Origin: Pyrodictiaceae archaeon
GTDB lineage: Archaea > Thermoproteota > Thermoprotei_A > Sulfolobales > Pyrodictiaceae
Assembly: GCA_027043685.1 (NCBI GenBank)
Contig: JALUFI010000204.1
Coordinates: 1-9,912, forward strand
DNA length: 9,912 nucleotides
Reading direction: 5' to 3'
Under the pieces are notes generated by a model that saw nothing but the letters and a program-made list of their open reading frames with translations, made no database searches and was not told the origin of the DNA. Made by a program: the position numbers and the translations under genes. Positions 1-5,379 of the stretch are shown here, piece after piece. How positions within the stretch are numbered: the stretch's first letter is position 1; every line of letters begins with the position of its first letter.

Positions 1-202
1 GAACTATGTCTGGGCGTCCCCGGTGCTCGCGGCCGGGGAGCCGCTTCATGGCCTGGTGGTGCATCGCCGCGTCTAGGAGTATGTCGCGGGGCGGCCTGCC
101 CCTCCTCCTGGCGTGCTTCGCGATGCTCGGGTGGCCCCATAGCTCCCGGGGCACGGTCTCCAGCGGGGCCTCCACCAGGGCGATGACTACCTCGTTGCCC
201 AC
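1..202 (-). CDS. nep1: Nep1/EMG1 rRNA pseudouridine N1-methyltransferase, N-terminal part (runs off left edge)
   Basis: Nep1 is a SPOUT-class methyltransferase that N1-methylates a pseudouridine in 16S-type rRNA and acts in small-subunit biogenesis (family knowledge). Reading the minus strand from a GTG at 202 gives 67 residues before the window edge. They contain the family's N-terminal pattern: a hydrophobic first strand followed by EAPLETVPRE (residues 11-20), then HPSIAKHARRRGRPP (24-38), the LLD motif (42-44), AMKRL (51-55) and RGRPDIV (61-67). These match the archaeal Nep1 order hPs/RRGr.P/LLD/am..L/RGRPDI. A GGGGGA purine run at 217-212 lies 9 nt before the start and fits a Shine-Dalgarno site. 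The M55 gene upstream ends only 25 nt before this start, so the two probably share a transcript. The C-terminal part, with the knot and SAM-binding loops, lies outside the window. Confidence 0.88.
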   Translation of the reverse strand, partial: MGNEVVIALVEAPLETVPRELWGHPSIAKHARRRGRPPRDILLDAAMHHQAMKRLPGREHRGRPDIV

Positions 203-227
203 GGCCCGTGGTCCCCCGGGGGTTCGG

Positions 228-1085
228 CTAGAGCTGGCTCCTGGCGGTGTCCAGTGCCCAGGCGGCCAGGTAGACCATGGCCTCCATGCACTTCATGGCT
301 TCCTCCATGCTCTCGGCGGTGCAGCAGGCCTCGGCTCCGCCTACGCGCTCCACGCCGGGTATGAGGGAGGCGGCCTCGGCGCCGAGCGGGGACTGGAACT
401 CCACGCAGAGCCTGGGCCTCTCCGGCGGCTCCAGCGGGCGGAGCATGCCCCTGCTGTGCCTCTCCTCGGCCTCCCGGAGCCCCTCCGCGAGCGCCTCCAG
501 CGCCTCGTCCAGGCTCGGCGACACCGAGGCCGCGTAGCCAGCGCCGCGGTTAAGCTCGACGAAGACGGCCCATGGCGTGTGCTTCTCCACCTCGCCCCGC
601 AGCTCCGCGGCCCCCGCGACGAGGGCGACCGGGACGCCCCACTCGCCGAGCAGCGCCGCGTTGAGCAGGTACTCGCTCGCAGCCTCCCCGCCTAGCCTGA
701 CCCGGTGCACGGCGCGGGAGGAGTAGGTGTGGCTGAACACCCCGTAGCCGCTGGCGGCGCCGTGGTAGCCCAGCATCACCGCGAAGGCAGCGCCCCGGGC
801 CCCCGTGAGCATGGAGAGCGTCCGGGGGAAGCCCCGGACAATGGTGACGCCCCTGGGCAGCCCCAGGGGGTCAGCGTTGACCATGTAGCCATGGCTGTCA
901 GCGACCACAACCCTCCAGCCGTGGGCGGTGAGCCTCTCAGCCACGGCGGCGACCAGCCTCGTCGCAACCCTCCTCAGCTCCCCGAACAAGGGGCTCCTCG
1001 GAGTCATCCACGGCGCCACGGCGAACGGCAAGCCCTCAGCATCCACGGATACGAAGACCCTGCCACGCTCACCCCGGCCAGCCAC
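228..1085 (-). CDS. Divergent M55-family zinc peptidase (DppA-like D-aminopeptidase)
   Basis: M55 enzymes are zinc aminopeptidases; the type member, Bacillus DppA, cuts D-amino-acid-containing peptides (family knowledge). The 285-residue protein shows the family's ligand order: SVDAEG with D15 and E17, DSHG with H65, GYHG with H108, HTYSS with H119 (equivalent to the proposed catalytic His of DppA), and E138 in GEAASE. I chose the GTG at 1085 because GGGGTG lies 8 nt upstream and the first beta strand (RVFVSVDAEG) follows directly; a frame extension to 1187 is open but gives a Gly/Arg-rich lead without family character. The usual GDD after the Val-rich strand reads GAA here (around residues 158-160), and the later Lys-containing motif reads ELNRGAGYAAS. 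It is therefore an unusual member and its substrate is unknown. A TATA-like box lies about 50 nt upstream; nep1 follows downstream. Confidence 0.85.
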   Translation of the reverse strand: MAGRGERGRVFVSVDAEGLPFAVAPWMTPRSPLFGELRRVATRLVAAVAERLTAHGWRVVVADSHGYMVNADPLGLPRGVTIVRGFPRTLSMLTGARGAAFAVMLGYHGAASGYGVFSHTYSSRAVHRVRLGGEAASEYLLNAALLGEWGVPVALVAGAAELRGEVEKHTPWAVFVELNRGAGYAASVSPSLDEALEALAEGLREAEERHSRGMLRPLEPPERPRLCVEFQSPLGAEAASLIPGVERVGGAEACCTAESMEEAMKCMEAMVYLAAWALDTARSQL

Positions 1086-1130
1086 GCCCGAGGCACCCCC
1101 CCCACGCCGGGAGCCACAGCCAAAGCCCCA

Positions 1131-1138
1131 GTATTTAC
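1131..1138 (-). promoter_or_regulatory. TATA-like box in the divergent intergenic region
   Basis: The minus strand reads GTAAATAC, an AT island in very GC-rich DNA. A start site about 27 nt downstream (near 1107) would give the M55 gene a leader of about 22 nt that includes its GGGGTG ribosome-binding site. On the plus strand the same island (GTATTTAC) could serve rnp4 with a start near 1160. That would exclude the GTG at 1156 and favour the TTG at 1177 for rnp4. Which strand it serves, or both, is inference. Confidence 0.5.
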
Positions 1139-1155
1139 ACCGGGGGAGCCGCCTA

Positions 1156-1530
1156 GTGGGCGGGGCGGGCCCCCAGTTGGCGCGCACTGGGGCTAGGAGG
1201 CTACGCGGCCTGGCAAGGGAGGCGGCGGCCCACAGCCTGGCAGCCCTCTACCGGGAGGCGGTAGAGGCCCTTAGGAGGGGCGACGTGGAGCTAGCCAGGA
1301 GGCTCACCAGGGAGGCCGAGGAGGTCCGGAGGGCTGCCAGGCTCAGGAAGCCCCGGTTCCTCCGCTTCGGGGTCTGCAGGAACTGTGGCGCGCCGCTGGT
1401 GCCGGGGCTCTCGGCGAGGGTGAGGCTCCACCCCGAGCGGAGGATAACCCGCGTCTCCGTGACATGCCTTATATGCGGCTACGTGTTCCGCATGCACGTC
1501 AGGAAGAGGAGGGGAGGAGGCAGGTCTTGA
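1156..1530 (+). CDS. rnp4: RNase P protein component 4 (Rpr2/Rpp21 family)
   Basis: Rnp4 is a zinc-ribbon subunit of archaeal RNase P. It pairs with Rpp29 and helps the RNA subunit remove 5' leaders from pre-tRNA (family knowledge). The 124-residue product has an N-terminal helical half rich in Ala, Arg and Glu (about 8-63) and then a zinc ribbon: CRNC at 74-77 and CLIC at 104-107, with the family's LVPGLSARVRL segment (81-91) between them. The tail is basic, as expected for an RNA binder. Two starts are possible. GTG 1156 has GGGGGAG 7 nt upstream and is used here. TTG 1177 (117 aa) would fit a transcript from the TATA-like box at 1131-1138. The stop overlaps the start of the next gene as TTGA, implying coupled translation with the CRM-domain protein. 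Confidence 0.9.
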   Translation: MGGAGPQLARTGARRLRGLAREAAAHSLAALYREAVEALRRGDVELARRLTREAEEVRRAARLRKPRFLRFGVCRNCGAPLVPGLSARVRLHPERRITRVSVTCLICGYVFRMHVRKRRGGGRS

Positions 1531-1952
1531 GCAGCGAGGCCGGCCGCCGCGCCACCCGGCGCTGGGCGCAGCTGAAGAGGCTGAAGGAGGAGGTCCAGCA
1601 GGGCAGGGCCGACGTCATCATAGGCAAGAATGGCGTCACCCAGGGCGTCCTGGAGGAGATTAGGAGGCACCTGGAGGACAAGGGCGTAGTCAAGGTCAAG
1701 GCCCTGAAGACGGCGATAAAGTCAACCGGCATGGACCGCAGGAGCCTCGCGAAACACGTGGCCGAGAAGCTGGGCGCCTGGCTCCTCGACGTGAGGGGCA
1801 GGACCTTCGTCCTCTACCTTCCCCCCGAGAAGCGCAGCGGGAGCCGGGCCCCGGCGGCTGGAGGCGAGCCGGCGGGGCCCCGCAGGGGTAATATACGGGG
1901 GTGGCCGAGGCGGCTGCCCACCGGGGAGAAGAAGCCGTGGTCACGGCGCTAG
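1527..1952 (+). CDS. CRM/YhbY-domain RNA-binding protein
   Basis: The product (141 aa) carries one CRM (YhbY) domain at about residues 10-98. This small alpha/beta RNA-binding fold is linked to large-subunit assembly in bacteria and to intron splicing in plants (family knowledge). The diagnostic loop GKNGVTQG is at 33-40 in place of the usual GKnGlt, followed by [10 protein letters not shown] and a VKVKAL strand (55-60). I chose TTG 1527 because its TTGA overlaps the rnp4 stop and a strong GGGGAGGAGG site lies just upstream; longer frames only read into rnp4. Residues 100-141 form a Gly/Pro/Arg-rich tail outside the domain. The tail's DNA holds a TATA-like box and the start of rps19e, which overlaps this gene by 16 nt. 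Its position beside RNase P and S19e suggests a role in RNA or ribosome maturation, by inference. Confidence 0.85.
   Translation: MSSEAGRRATRRWAQLKRLKEEVQQGRADVIIGKNGVTQGVLEEIRRHLEDKGVVKVKALKTAIKSTGMDRRSLAKHVAEKLGAWLLDVRGRTFVLYLPPEKRSGSRAPAAGGEPAGPRRGNIRGWPRRLPTGEKKPWSRR
1889..1897 (+). promoter_or_regulatory. TATA-like box inside the CRM-domain gene, for rps19e
   Basis: GTAATATAC interrupts GC-rich coding DNA. A transcript starting about 26 nt downstream (near 1919) would put the GGGGAG ribosome-binding site at 1923-1928 and the rps19e start at 1937 in a short leader. This would let rps19e be made apart from rnp4. Motif and spacing are seen; promoter activity is inferred. Confidence 0.4.
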
Positions 1953-2398
1953 AGGTGCCCGCGGACCTGCTCATAGAGAGGCTCGCCGAGAAGCTGCGCA
2001 AGATGCCGCAGATAAGGCCCCCCGTCTGGGCCTACTATGCGAAGACGGGCATTCACAAGGAGAAGCCCCCGGAGGACCCCGACTGGTGGTACTACCGCGC
2101 GGCCAGCCTCCTCCGCAAGCTCTACAAGCACGGTATCCCGGTCGGTGTCGAGAGACTCCGCACTGCCTACGGCGGCCGGGTCAACCGCGGCGTAGCTCCA
2201 GAGCACTTCGCCAAGGCAGGTGGCAGCGCGATAAGGAAGGTCCTCCAGCAGCTCGAGCGCGCCGGCCTCGTCCGCCGCGTCCGCGGCAAGGGCCGCGTAC
2301 TAACCGACCGCGGCCGCAGCCTCCTAGACAACACCGCCTACGAGATACTCAAGGAGCTGGCCGAGAAGAGGCCCGAGCTCCGCAAGTACCTCGAGTAG
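1937..2398 (+). CDS. rps19e: Ribosomal protein S19e
   Basis: S19e is an archaeal/eukaryotic small-subunit protein located in the 30S head and required for late 18S/16S-type rRNA maturation (family knowledge). The 153-residue protein opens with the typical [15 protein letters not shown] (6-20). It has [17 protein letters not shown] (31-47), the [14 protein letters not shown] core (50-63), a glycine loop [20 protein letters not shown] (79-98), and a winged-helix end with [10 protein letters not shown] and [10 protein letters not shown] (122-131). I chose GTG 1937 because GGGGAG is 8 nt upstream and the family's N-terminus starts there; the in-frame GTG at 1901 would add 12 residues with no homologous character. 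It overlaps the CRM-domain gene by 16 nt. Length and motifs are normal, so identification is secure. Confidence 0.96.
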   Translation: MVTALEVPADLLIERLAEKLRKMPQIRPPVWAYYAKTGIHKEKPPEDPDWWYYRAASLLRKLYKHGIPVGVERLRTAYGGRVNRGVAPEHFAKAGGSAIRKVLQQLERAGLVRRVRGKGRVLTDRGRSLLDNTAYEILKELAEKRPELRKYLE

Positions 2399-2567
2399 CC
2401 ACCCACGCCGCCCCTTGCCGCGTCTCCCGGCTCCCCTCAGCCCGGGCTTCTCCCCACCCCTCAGCCGGCTTTCAGTTCTCAGAGTGGGGCGGCTCCCAGG
2501 CCCCGGCTGTAGCCGAGAGGCTTTTCCCCAGCCCCCGTGGCCCCGGGGTTGGCTGGGGTGGAGTCCC
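2399..2567 (+). other. Intergenic spacer between rps19e and the PDCD5-like gene
   Basis: These 169 bases hold no convincing gene. The first 60 or so are pyrimidine-rich, as is common in archaeal 3' ends. A small inverted repeat, CGGCTGTAGCCG at 2504-2515, is followed by AGAGG and CTTTTCC (2521-2527). That could be a weak terminator for rps19e or a weak TATA-like element for the next gene. The spacer ends in the ribosome-binding site of the PDCD5-like gene. Confidence 0.4.
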
Positions 2568-2915
2568 GTGTCCGAGTACTACGACGAGGAGCTTGCGGAG
2601 ATCCAGCGTAGGAAGATGCTTGAGCTGCAGCGCCGCCTCCAGATGGAGGAGGAGATGAGGAGGAGGCAGCAGGAGGAGGCCGCTAGGCGCGACGCGCTCC
2701 TCCGCGCAATACTGACCCCGGAGGCCCGGGAGAGGCTCGCGAACGTGAAGCTCGTCCGCCCCGAGGTGGCAAAGCTCGTCGAGGACAATATCATAGCCCT
2801 TGTCCAAGCGGGGCAGCTGCAGCCCCCCGTGGGCGAGGACGTGGTGAAGCAGCTCCTGGCAGCGATATATGAGAGGACTCACCGGGAGACAAGGATACGG
2901 ATAAAGAGGAAGTAG
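2568..2915 (+). CDS. PDCD5-like DNA-binding protein
   Basis: This is the archaeal counterpart of human PDCD5, a small helical protein that binds nucleic acid in vitro; its cellular role in archaea is not settled (family knowledge). The 115-residue product begins MSEYYDEELAEIQRRKMLEL, followed by a very charged helix of Gln/Glu/Arg (21-42). Then comes the conserved core LRAILTPEARERLANVKLVRP (45-65), VAKLVEDNIIALVQAGQL (67-84) and the final basic segment ending RIKRK. GTG 2568 is used because GGGGTGGAG lies 4 nt upstream. The same block and spacing precede rpl39e. The frame is open back to 2415 but that region is non-homologous. It sits between rps19e and rpl39e, a linkage I recall as common in archaea. 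Confidence 0.93.
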   Translation: MSEYYDEELAEIQRRKMLELQRRLQMEEEMRRRQQEEAARRDALLRAILTPEARERLANVKLVRPEVAKLVEDNIIALVQAGQLQPPVGEDVVKQLLAAIYERTHRETRIRIKRK

Positions 2916-2954
2916 CCCCTCCGGGCGCCGCCGCCTCAGTCGGGGTGGAGGGCT

Positions 2955-3110
2955 GTGGCCCACTTCAAGCCGCTGGGGAAGAAGCTGCGCCTCGCCAAGG
3001 CGCTCAAGCAGAACCGCAGCGTCCCGGTATGGGTAATAGTGAAGACCGCCAGGAGGTTCCGCGACCACCCCAAGAGGAGGCACTGGCGCCGCGTCAAGCT
3101 CAAGGCCTAA
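2955..3110 (+). CDS. rpl39e: Ribosomal protein L39e
   Basis: L39e is a tiny, basic large-subunit protein lining the peptide exit tunnel in archaea and eukaryotes, where bacteria have part of L23 (family knowledge). Reading from GTG 2955 gives 51 residues ending in TAA. It has [20 protein letters not shown] (2-21), then the family signature PVWVIVKT (24-31) and a basic tail with RRHWRR (41-46). Arg and Lys are abundant and acids nearly absent, as usual. GGGGTGGAG lies 4 nt upstream. It is 39 nt after the PDCD5-like gene and likely co-transcribed with it. A TATA-like box overlaps its stop codon, so the next gene may have its own promoter. Normal family length. Confidence 0.95.
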   Translation: MAHFKPLGKKLRLAKALKQNRSVPVWVIVKTARRFRDHPKRRHWRRVKLKA

Positions 3111-3116
3111 ATATAG
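3108..3116 (+). promoter_or_regulatory. TATA-like box overlapping the rpl39e stop codon, for rpl31e
   Basis: TAAATATAG begins with the TAA stop of rpl39e and is the cleanest AT-rich box in this part of the window. A start site near 3138 would give rpl31e a leader of about 30 nt containing its GGGGTGGTG ribosome-binding site. Motif and spacing are seen; activity is inferred. Confidence 0.55.
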
Positions 3117-3167
3117 CCCGCTCCCCGGCGCCGCCGAGGGGCTCCAAGGCCAGGGGTGGTGCCAGCC

Positions 3168-3473
3168 GTGAAGGACAAGAAGGAGATGATATACACGATT
3201 CCCCTGAAGAGGGTCTACTGGGGCCGCCGCTCCAACCGCGCAGCCAGGGCGGCCAGGCTTGTCAGGAAGTTCATCGCCAGGCACTTCGGCGTCGAGCCCG
3301 AGGACGTGGTTATACACCCCGCGGTCAACGAGTACATATGGAGCCGCGGCATAGAGAAGCCGCCCCGCAGGATAACCGTCAAGGCCGTCAAGGACCCTGA
3401 GACCGGCGTCGTCAAGGTCCTCCTCGTCCGGAAGGCCAAGGCCCAGCAGGCAGCCGCGGAGCAGAAGAAGTAA
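3168..3473 (+). CDS. rpl31e: Ribosomal protein L31e
   Basis: L31e is a large-subunit protein of archaea and eukaryotes near the exit tunnel rim (family knowledge). The 101-residue product has the signature MIYTIPLKRVYWG (7-19), then RSNRAARAARLVRKFIARHF (21-40), the VEPEDVVIHPAVNEYIWSRGIEKPPRRI segment (42-69) and the last strand VKVLLVRKA (82-90). A low-complexity Ala/Gln/Lys tail follows. Start choice: GTG 3168 has GGGGTGGTG 6 nt upstream, matching the local ribosome-binding pattern; GTG 3156 or 3159 would add 3 or 4 residues and would bury that site in the coding region. Likely transcribed from the TATA-like box at 3108-3116 as well as from upstream. A spacer of about 200 nt follows. Confidence 0.94.
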   Translation: MKDKKEMIYTIPLKRVYWGRRSNRAARAARLVRKFIARHFGVEPEDVVIHPAVNEYIWSRGIEKPPRRITVKAVKDPETGVVKVLLVRKAKAQQAAAEQKK

Positions 3474-3562
3474 CACCCGCTACGCGTCCCAAAGCGGAGC
3501 CAGCCCCGCGTCCTTCTGGGGATGGGGCGCCCGGCCGCGGCTACCCGCAGGGACTCCAGGTG

Positions 3563-3568
3563 TTTATG
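3563..3568 (+). promoter_or_regulatory. Weak TATA-like element upstream of eif6
   Basis: TTTATG within a GC-rich stretch is the only AT-rich hexamer in the 197-nt spacer between rpl31e and eif6. A start about 26 nt downstream (near 3592) would give a leader of about 80 nt that contains the hairpin at 3611-3633. The match is short, so this is tentative. Confidence 0.35.
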
Positions 3569-3610
3569 GGGCCGTGTGACCTCCTTCTACTCGGGTGGCT
3601 CCCCTCTCCG

Positions 3611-3633
3611 GCCCTCCCCGCGGAGGGGAGGGC
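3611..3633 (+). repeat. Perfect 9-bp inverted repeat in the eif6 leader
   Basis: GCCCTCCCC (3611-3619) and GGGGAGGGC (3625-3633) are exact reverse complements separated by GCGGA. As RNA this is a very stable hairpin ending 37 nt before the eif6 TTG. Its 3' arm is itself SD-like. It could be a terminator for rpl31e, a leader element for the eif6-rpl18a-pfdA unit, or chance in GC-rich DNA. Confidence 0.6.
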
Positions 3634-3670
3634 TCGTGGAGGGCCATGAAGGGGAGGGTGTGTAGGAGTC

Positions 3671-4348
3671 TTGATAGAGCTGATGAACATCAACGGTAAC
3701 CCGAACGTAGGGGTATACGTGTTTGCCAACAATAAGATAGCGCTTGTCCCGACCACGATAACCGAGAAGGATAAGCACCGCATAGAGGAGGCGCTTGGGG
3801 TTGAGGCCATAGAGGCCAGGGTAGCCGACATGATGATACATGGCGTGATGGTTGCCGGGAACGATAACGGGTTGCTGCTTCCGAGGATAGTGAAGCCCGA
3901 GGAGTACGATGCCCTGCGCTCGGCGCTCCGCGGCAGGATGAGGGTGGAGATACTCGATATCCGGCAGACCGCCCTCGGTAACCTGATAGCCGCTAACAGC
4001 CGCGCCGCGCTGGTCTCGCCTCTCCTGAACCGCACGGTGCTCGAGAAGATCAAGAGCGTGCTCGGCGTAGAGGTAGTTGCCCAGAAGGCGCTCGCCGACA
4101 TAACCACCGTGGGCTCAATGCTCGTGGTGACTGACCGCGGCGGCCTCGTGCACCCCGGTGTCACGGAGGAGGAGCTCCGCTTCCTAAGCAACCTCTTCGG
4201 CGTGGACTTCGGAACCGGTACCGTGAACTTCGGCCTCTACTTCGTCAAGGCGGGTCTGGTAGCGAACAACCACGGCGCGATAGTAGGGGATGAGACAACC
4301 GGCCCCGAGCTCATGAGGATACAGCAGGCCCTGGGGCTGCAGGGCTAG
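3671..4348 (+). CDS. eif6: Translation initiation factor aIF6
   Basis: aIF6 binds the large subunit and blocks premature joining with the small subunit; it also acts in late 50S maturation (family knowledge). The 225-residue protein shows the five-fold repeated alpha/beta propeller pattern: NINGNPNVGVYVFANNKIALVP near the N-terminus, GNDNGLLLPRIV, TALGNLIAANSRAALVSPLL, TTVGSMLVVTDRGGLVHPGV and the final LVANNHGAIVGDETTGPELMRI. Length is normal. TTG 3671 is taken as start, but AGGAG lies only 2 nt before it; GGGGAGGG 12 nt upstream or an ATG start at 3683 are alternatives, so the first four residues are uncertain. The spacer upstream holds a stable hairpin and a weak TATA-like element. Rpl18a and pfdA follow on the same strand, the usual archaeal order. 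Confidence 0.96.
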   Translation: MIELMNINGNPNVGVYVFANNKIALVPTTITEKDKHRIEEALGVEAIEARVADMMIHGVMVAGNDNGLLLPRIVKPEEYDALRSALRGRMRVEILDIRQTALGNLIAANSRAALVSPLLNRTVLEKIKSVLGVEVVAQKALADITTVGSMLVVTDRGGLVHPGVTEEELRFLSNLFGVDFGTGTVNFGLYFVKAGLVANNHGAIVGDETTGPELMRIQQALGLQG

Positions 4349-4363
4349 CCCCGGCCCCCGGGG
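4349..4363 (+). terminator. GC-rich hairpin directly after the eif6 stop
   Basis: CCCCGG (4349-4354) and CCGGGG (4358-4363) pair perfectly around a CCC loop, starting at the first base after the stop codon. No T run follows, so it is not a typical archaeal terminator. It may instead stabilise the 3' end or mark a processing point. A similar hairpin follows pfdA. Confidence 0.3.
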
Positions 4364-4469
4364 AAGCATTGAAGACCCTCCCCTGCCCCGTCGCTGCCGG
4401 GCTCTCCACCTGGGAGGCGGTCTAGCCGCGAGAAGCGCCAAGGAGTCGTGGAGAGGGGGTGCACTGGGG

Positions 4470-4733
4470 GTGGGCGACGTCAAGTTCTACCTGGTTGAGG
4501 GCAGGATGCTGATCAGGCCCCACAAGATGCCGGAGTGGTGGCGGTTCCGGAAGTACGTGAGGGCGCTTAAGCCGGAGCACGCCATTGAGAAGGTGCTCTC
4601 CGAGCTGGGCAGCAACCACAAGATAAAGAGGTACCACATAGTGATTGAGCGGGTTGTCGAGGTGCCGCCGGAGCAGGTGGAGGACCGGAACCTCCTCATG
4701 CTAGCCAACCTGACCAGGTGGGTAAAGCCTTGA
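4470..4733 (+). CDS. rpl18a: Ribosomal protein L18a (L20e/LX)
   Basis: LX is the archaeal form of eukaryotic L18a (eL20), a large-subunit protein here consisting of a single domain (family knowledge). The 87-residue product has VKFYLVEGRMLI (4-15), the basic loop with PEWWRFRKYVRALKPEHA (21-38), and then the second strand-helix unit IEKVLSELGSNHKIKRYHIVIE (39-60). It ends in VPPEQVEDRNLLMLANLTRWVKP. GTG 4470 is used, with GGAGAGGGGGTG upstream. The TGA stop forms a TTGA overlap with the next gene, so L18a and prefoldin alpha are probably translationally coupled. It lies 121 nt after eif6 with no clear promoter between, so the same transcript is likely. Confidence 0.95.
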   Translation: MGDVKFYLVEGRMLIRPHKMPEWWRFRKYVRALKPEHAIEKVLSELGSNHKIKRYHIVIERVVEVPPEQVEDRNLLMLANLTRWVKP

Positions 4734-5200
4734 GCCAGCAGCAGCAAGGCATAACCCTCGAGGAGGCGCTCGAGCAGCTCAACCTGCTCGAGCAGCAGCT
4801 CAAGCAGCTCCAGGCAGCTGTCGCGGAGCTGGAGACCCGGCTCGCCCAGCTGAGCGCGCTGGAGGACGCCCTCACCCAGCTAAAGAGTGGTAGCGACGAC
4901 GTGCTCATACCCCTTGACCCTAGGGCGACGGTGCTGGCCCGCGGCTCCCTCAAGCCCATGGAGAAGGTTGTTGTCCACGCGGGCGGCGGGGTCTTCGTTG
5001 AGCTACCGCACGAGAAGGCCCTAAACGTTGTCCGCGACGAGAAGGCCTCGGTGAGCAAGCTCCTAGACGCCTACACCAGGGAGATGGCTAAGCTAAGCCA
5101 GTACTACGAGGCCCTCCGCGCGGCCATAGAGCAGGCGATAGGCGCTGCACAGGCCGCGGCCCTGCAGGGGCAGCGGGGCGGCCAGCAGAAGCAGCAGTAG
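4730..5200 (+). CDS. pfdA: Prefoldin alpha subunit
   Basis: Prefoldin is a jellyfish-shaped heterohexamer (two alpha, four beta) that captures unfolded proteins and passes them to the thermosome (family knowledge). The 156-residue product has the alpha-type layout. An N-terminal coiled coil (about 9-52) carries leucine heptads, a beta-hairpin body (58-104) includes DDVLIPLDPRATVLARG and the glycine-rich VVHAGGGVFVEL, and a second coiled coil runs from about 104 to 140. The tail is Gln/Gly-rich, as is the extreme N-terminus (SQQQQ). TTG 4730 overlaps the rpl18a stop as TTGA, with AGGTGGG about 8 nt upstream. The in-frame GTG at 4718 is less likely because it falls inside that site. The gene closes the eif6-rpl18a-pfdA unit; a GC hairpin follows its stop. 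Confidence 0.95.
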   Translation: MSQQQQGITLEEALEQLNLLEQQLKQLQAAVAELETRLAQLSALEDALTQLKSGSDDVLIPLDPRATVLARGSLKPMEKVVVHAGGGVFVELPHEKALNVVRDEKASVSKLLDAYTREMAKLSQYYEALRAAIEQAIGAAQAAALQGQRGGQQKQQ

Positions 5201-5204
5201 CCCT

Positions 5205-5220
5205 CCCCCGGCCCCGGGGG
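5205..5220 (+). terminator. GC-rich hairpin after the pfdA stop
   Basis: CCCCCG (5205-5210) and CGGGGG (5215-5220) pair perfectly around a GCCC loop, 4 nt after the stop codon. There is no T run behind it. The position mirrors the hairpin after eif6, suggesting a role at transcript ends or in processing, by inference. Confidence 0.3.
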
Positions 5221-5256
5221 GCTCCCTGGCTGGGCTGAAGGGCCGCTGGCCTCCCG

Positions 5257-5270
5257 GGGTTCTTGAACCC
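5257..5270. repeat. Short near-palindrome in the pfdA-ftsY spacer
   Basis: GGGTTC and GAACCC flank a TT centre. A two-base centre makes an RNA hairpin unlikely, but the symmetry would suit a dimeric DNA-binding protein. It lies about 120 nt before the ftsY TATA-like box, far for a classical archaeal operator. It was considered as a tRNA T-arm and does not fit. The remaining spacer also holds GGGGG/CCCCC arms (5289-5293, 5303-5307) and GCCGC/GCGGC arms (5314-5318, 5322-5326). No gene was seen. Confidence 0.4.
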
Positions 5271-5379
5271 ACATCCCTGTTCTTCCCTGGGGGTGCTCTC
5301 CTCCCCCTCCTGTGCCGCGTTGCGGCGCCAACTGTTCTTCGCCTTACTGGGTTGACGTCTCCTCGCATTGCGGCTCAGG

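Noticed and set aside
6..695. Long plus-strand open frame (229 codons) at the left edge
   Set aside because: It is antisense to nep1 and the M55 gene, both of which have clear family motifs. The translation has no recognisable domain and looks like a GC-driven shadow.
2862..2871. GATATATGAG inside the PDCD5-like gene as a promoter for rpl39e
   Set aside because: The bases are ordinary ATA-TAT-GAG codons for a conserved segment, and rpl39e is close enough to be co-transcribed.
2472..3476. 334-codon minus-strand open frame under the PDCD5-like, rpl39e and rpl31e genes
   Set aside because: It lies opposite three well-identified genes and is Leu/Pro/Gly-rich with no motif; long antisense frames are expected in DNA with GC-rich third positions.
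3568..3651. 27-codon open frame from the ATG in the eif6 leader
   Set aside because: No ribosome-binding site, no conserved character, and it spans the strong hairpin; a leader peptide is possible but unsupported.
3671..3700. C/D-box RNA signal (CTGATGA) at the start of eif6
   Set aside because: The motif falls within the aIF6 coding start, and no D, C' and D' boxes with proper spacing were seen.
5257..5273. H/ACA-type guide RNA, because ACA follows the inverted repeat
   Set aside because: The stem is 6 bp with a two-base centre, far too short for an H/ACA hairpin, and there is no pocket or K-turn.
5250..5285. Possible tRNA T-arm at GGGTTCTTGAACCC, either strand
   Set aside because: The base after the seven-base loop would have to pair with G53 and does not; no anticodon arm, D arm or acceptor stem of the right spacing can be drawn around it.
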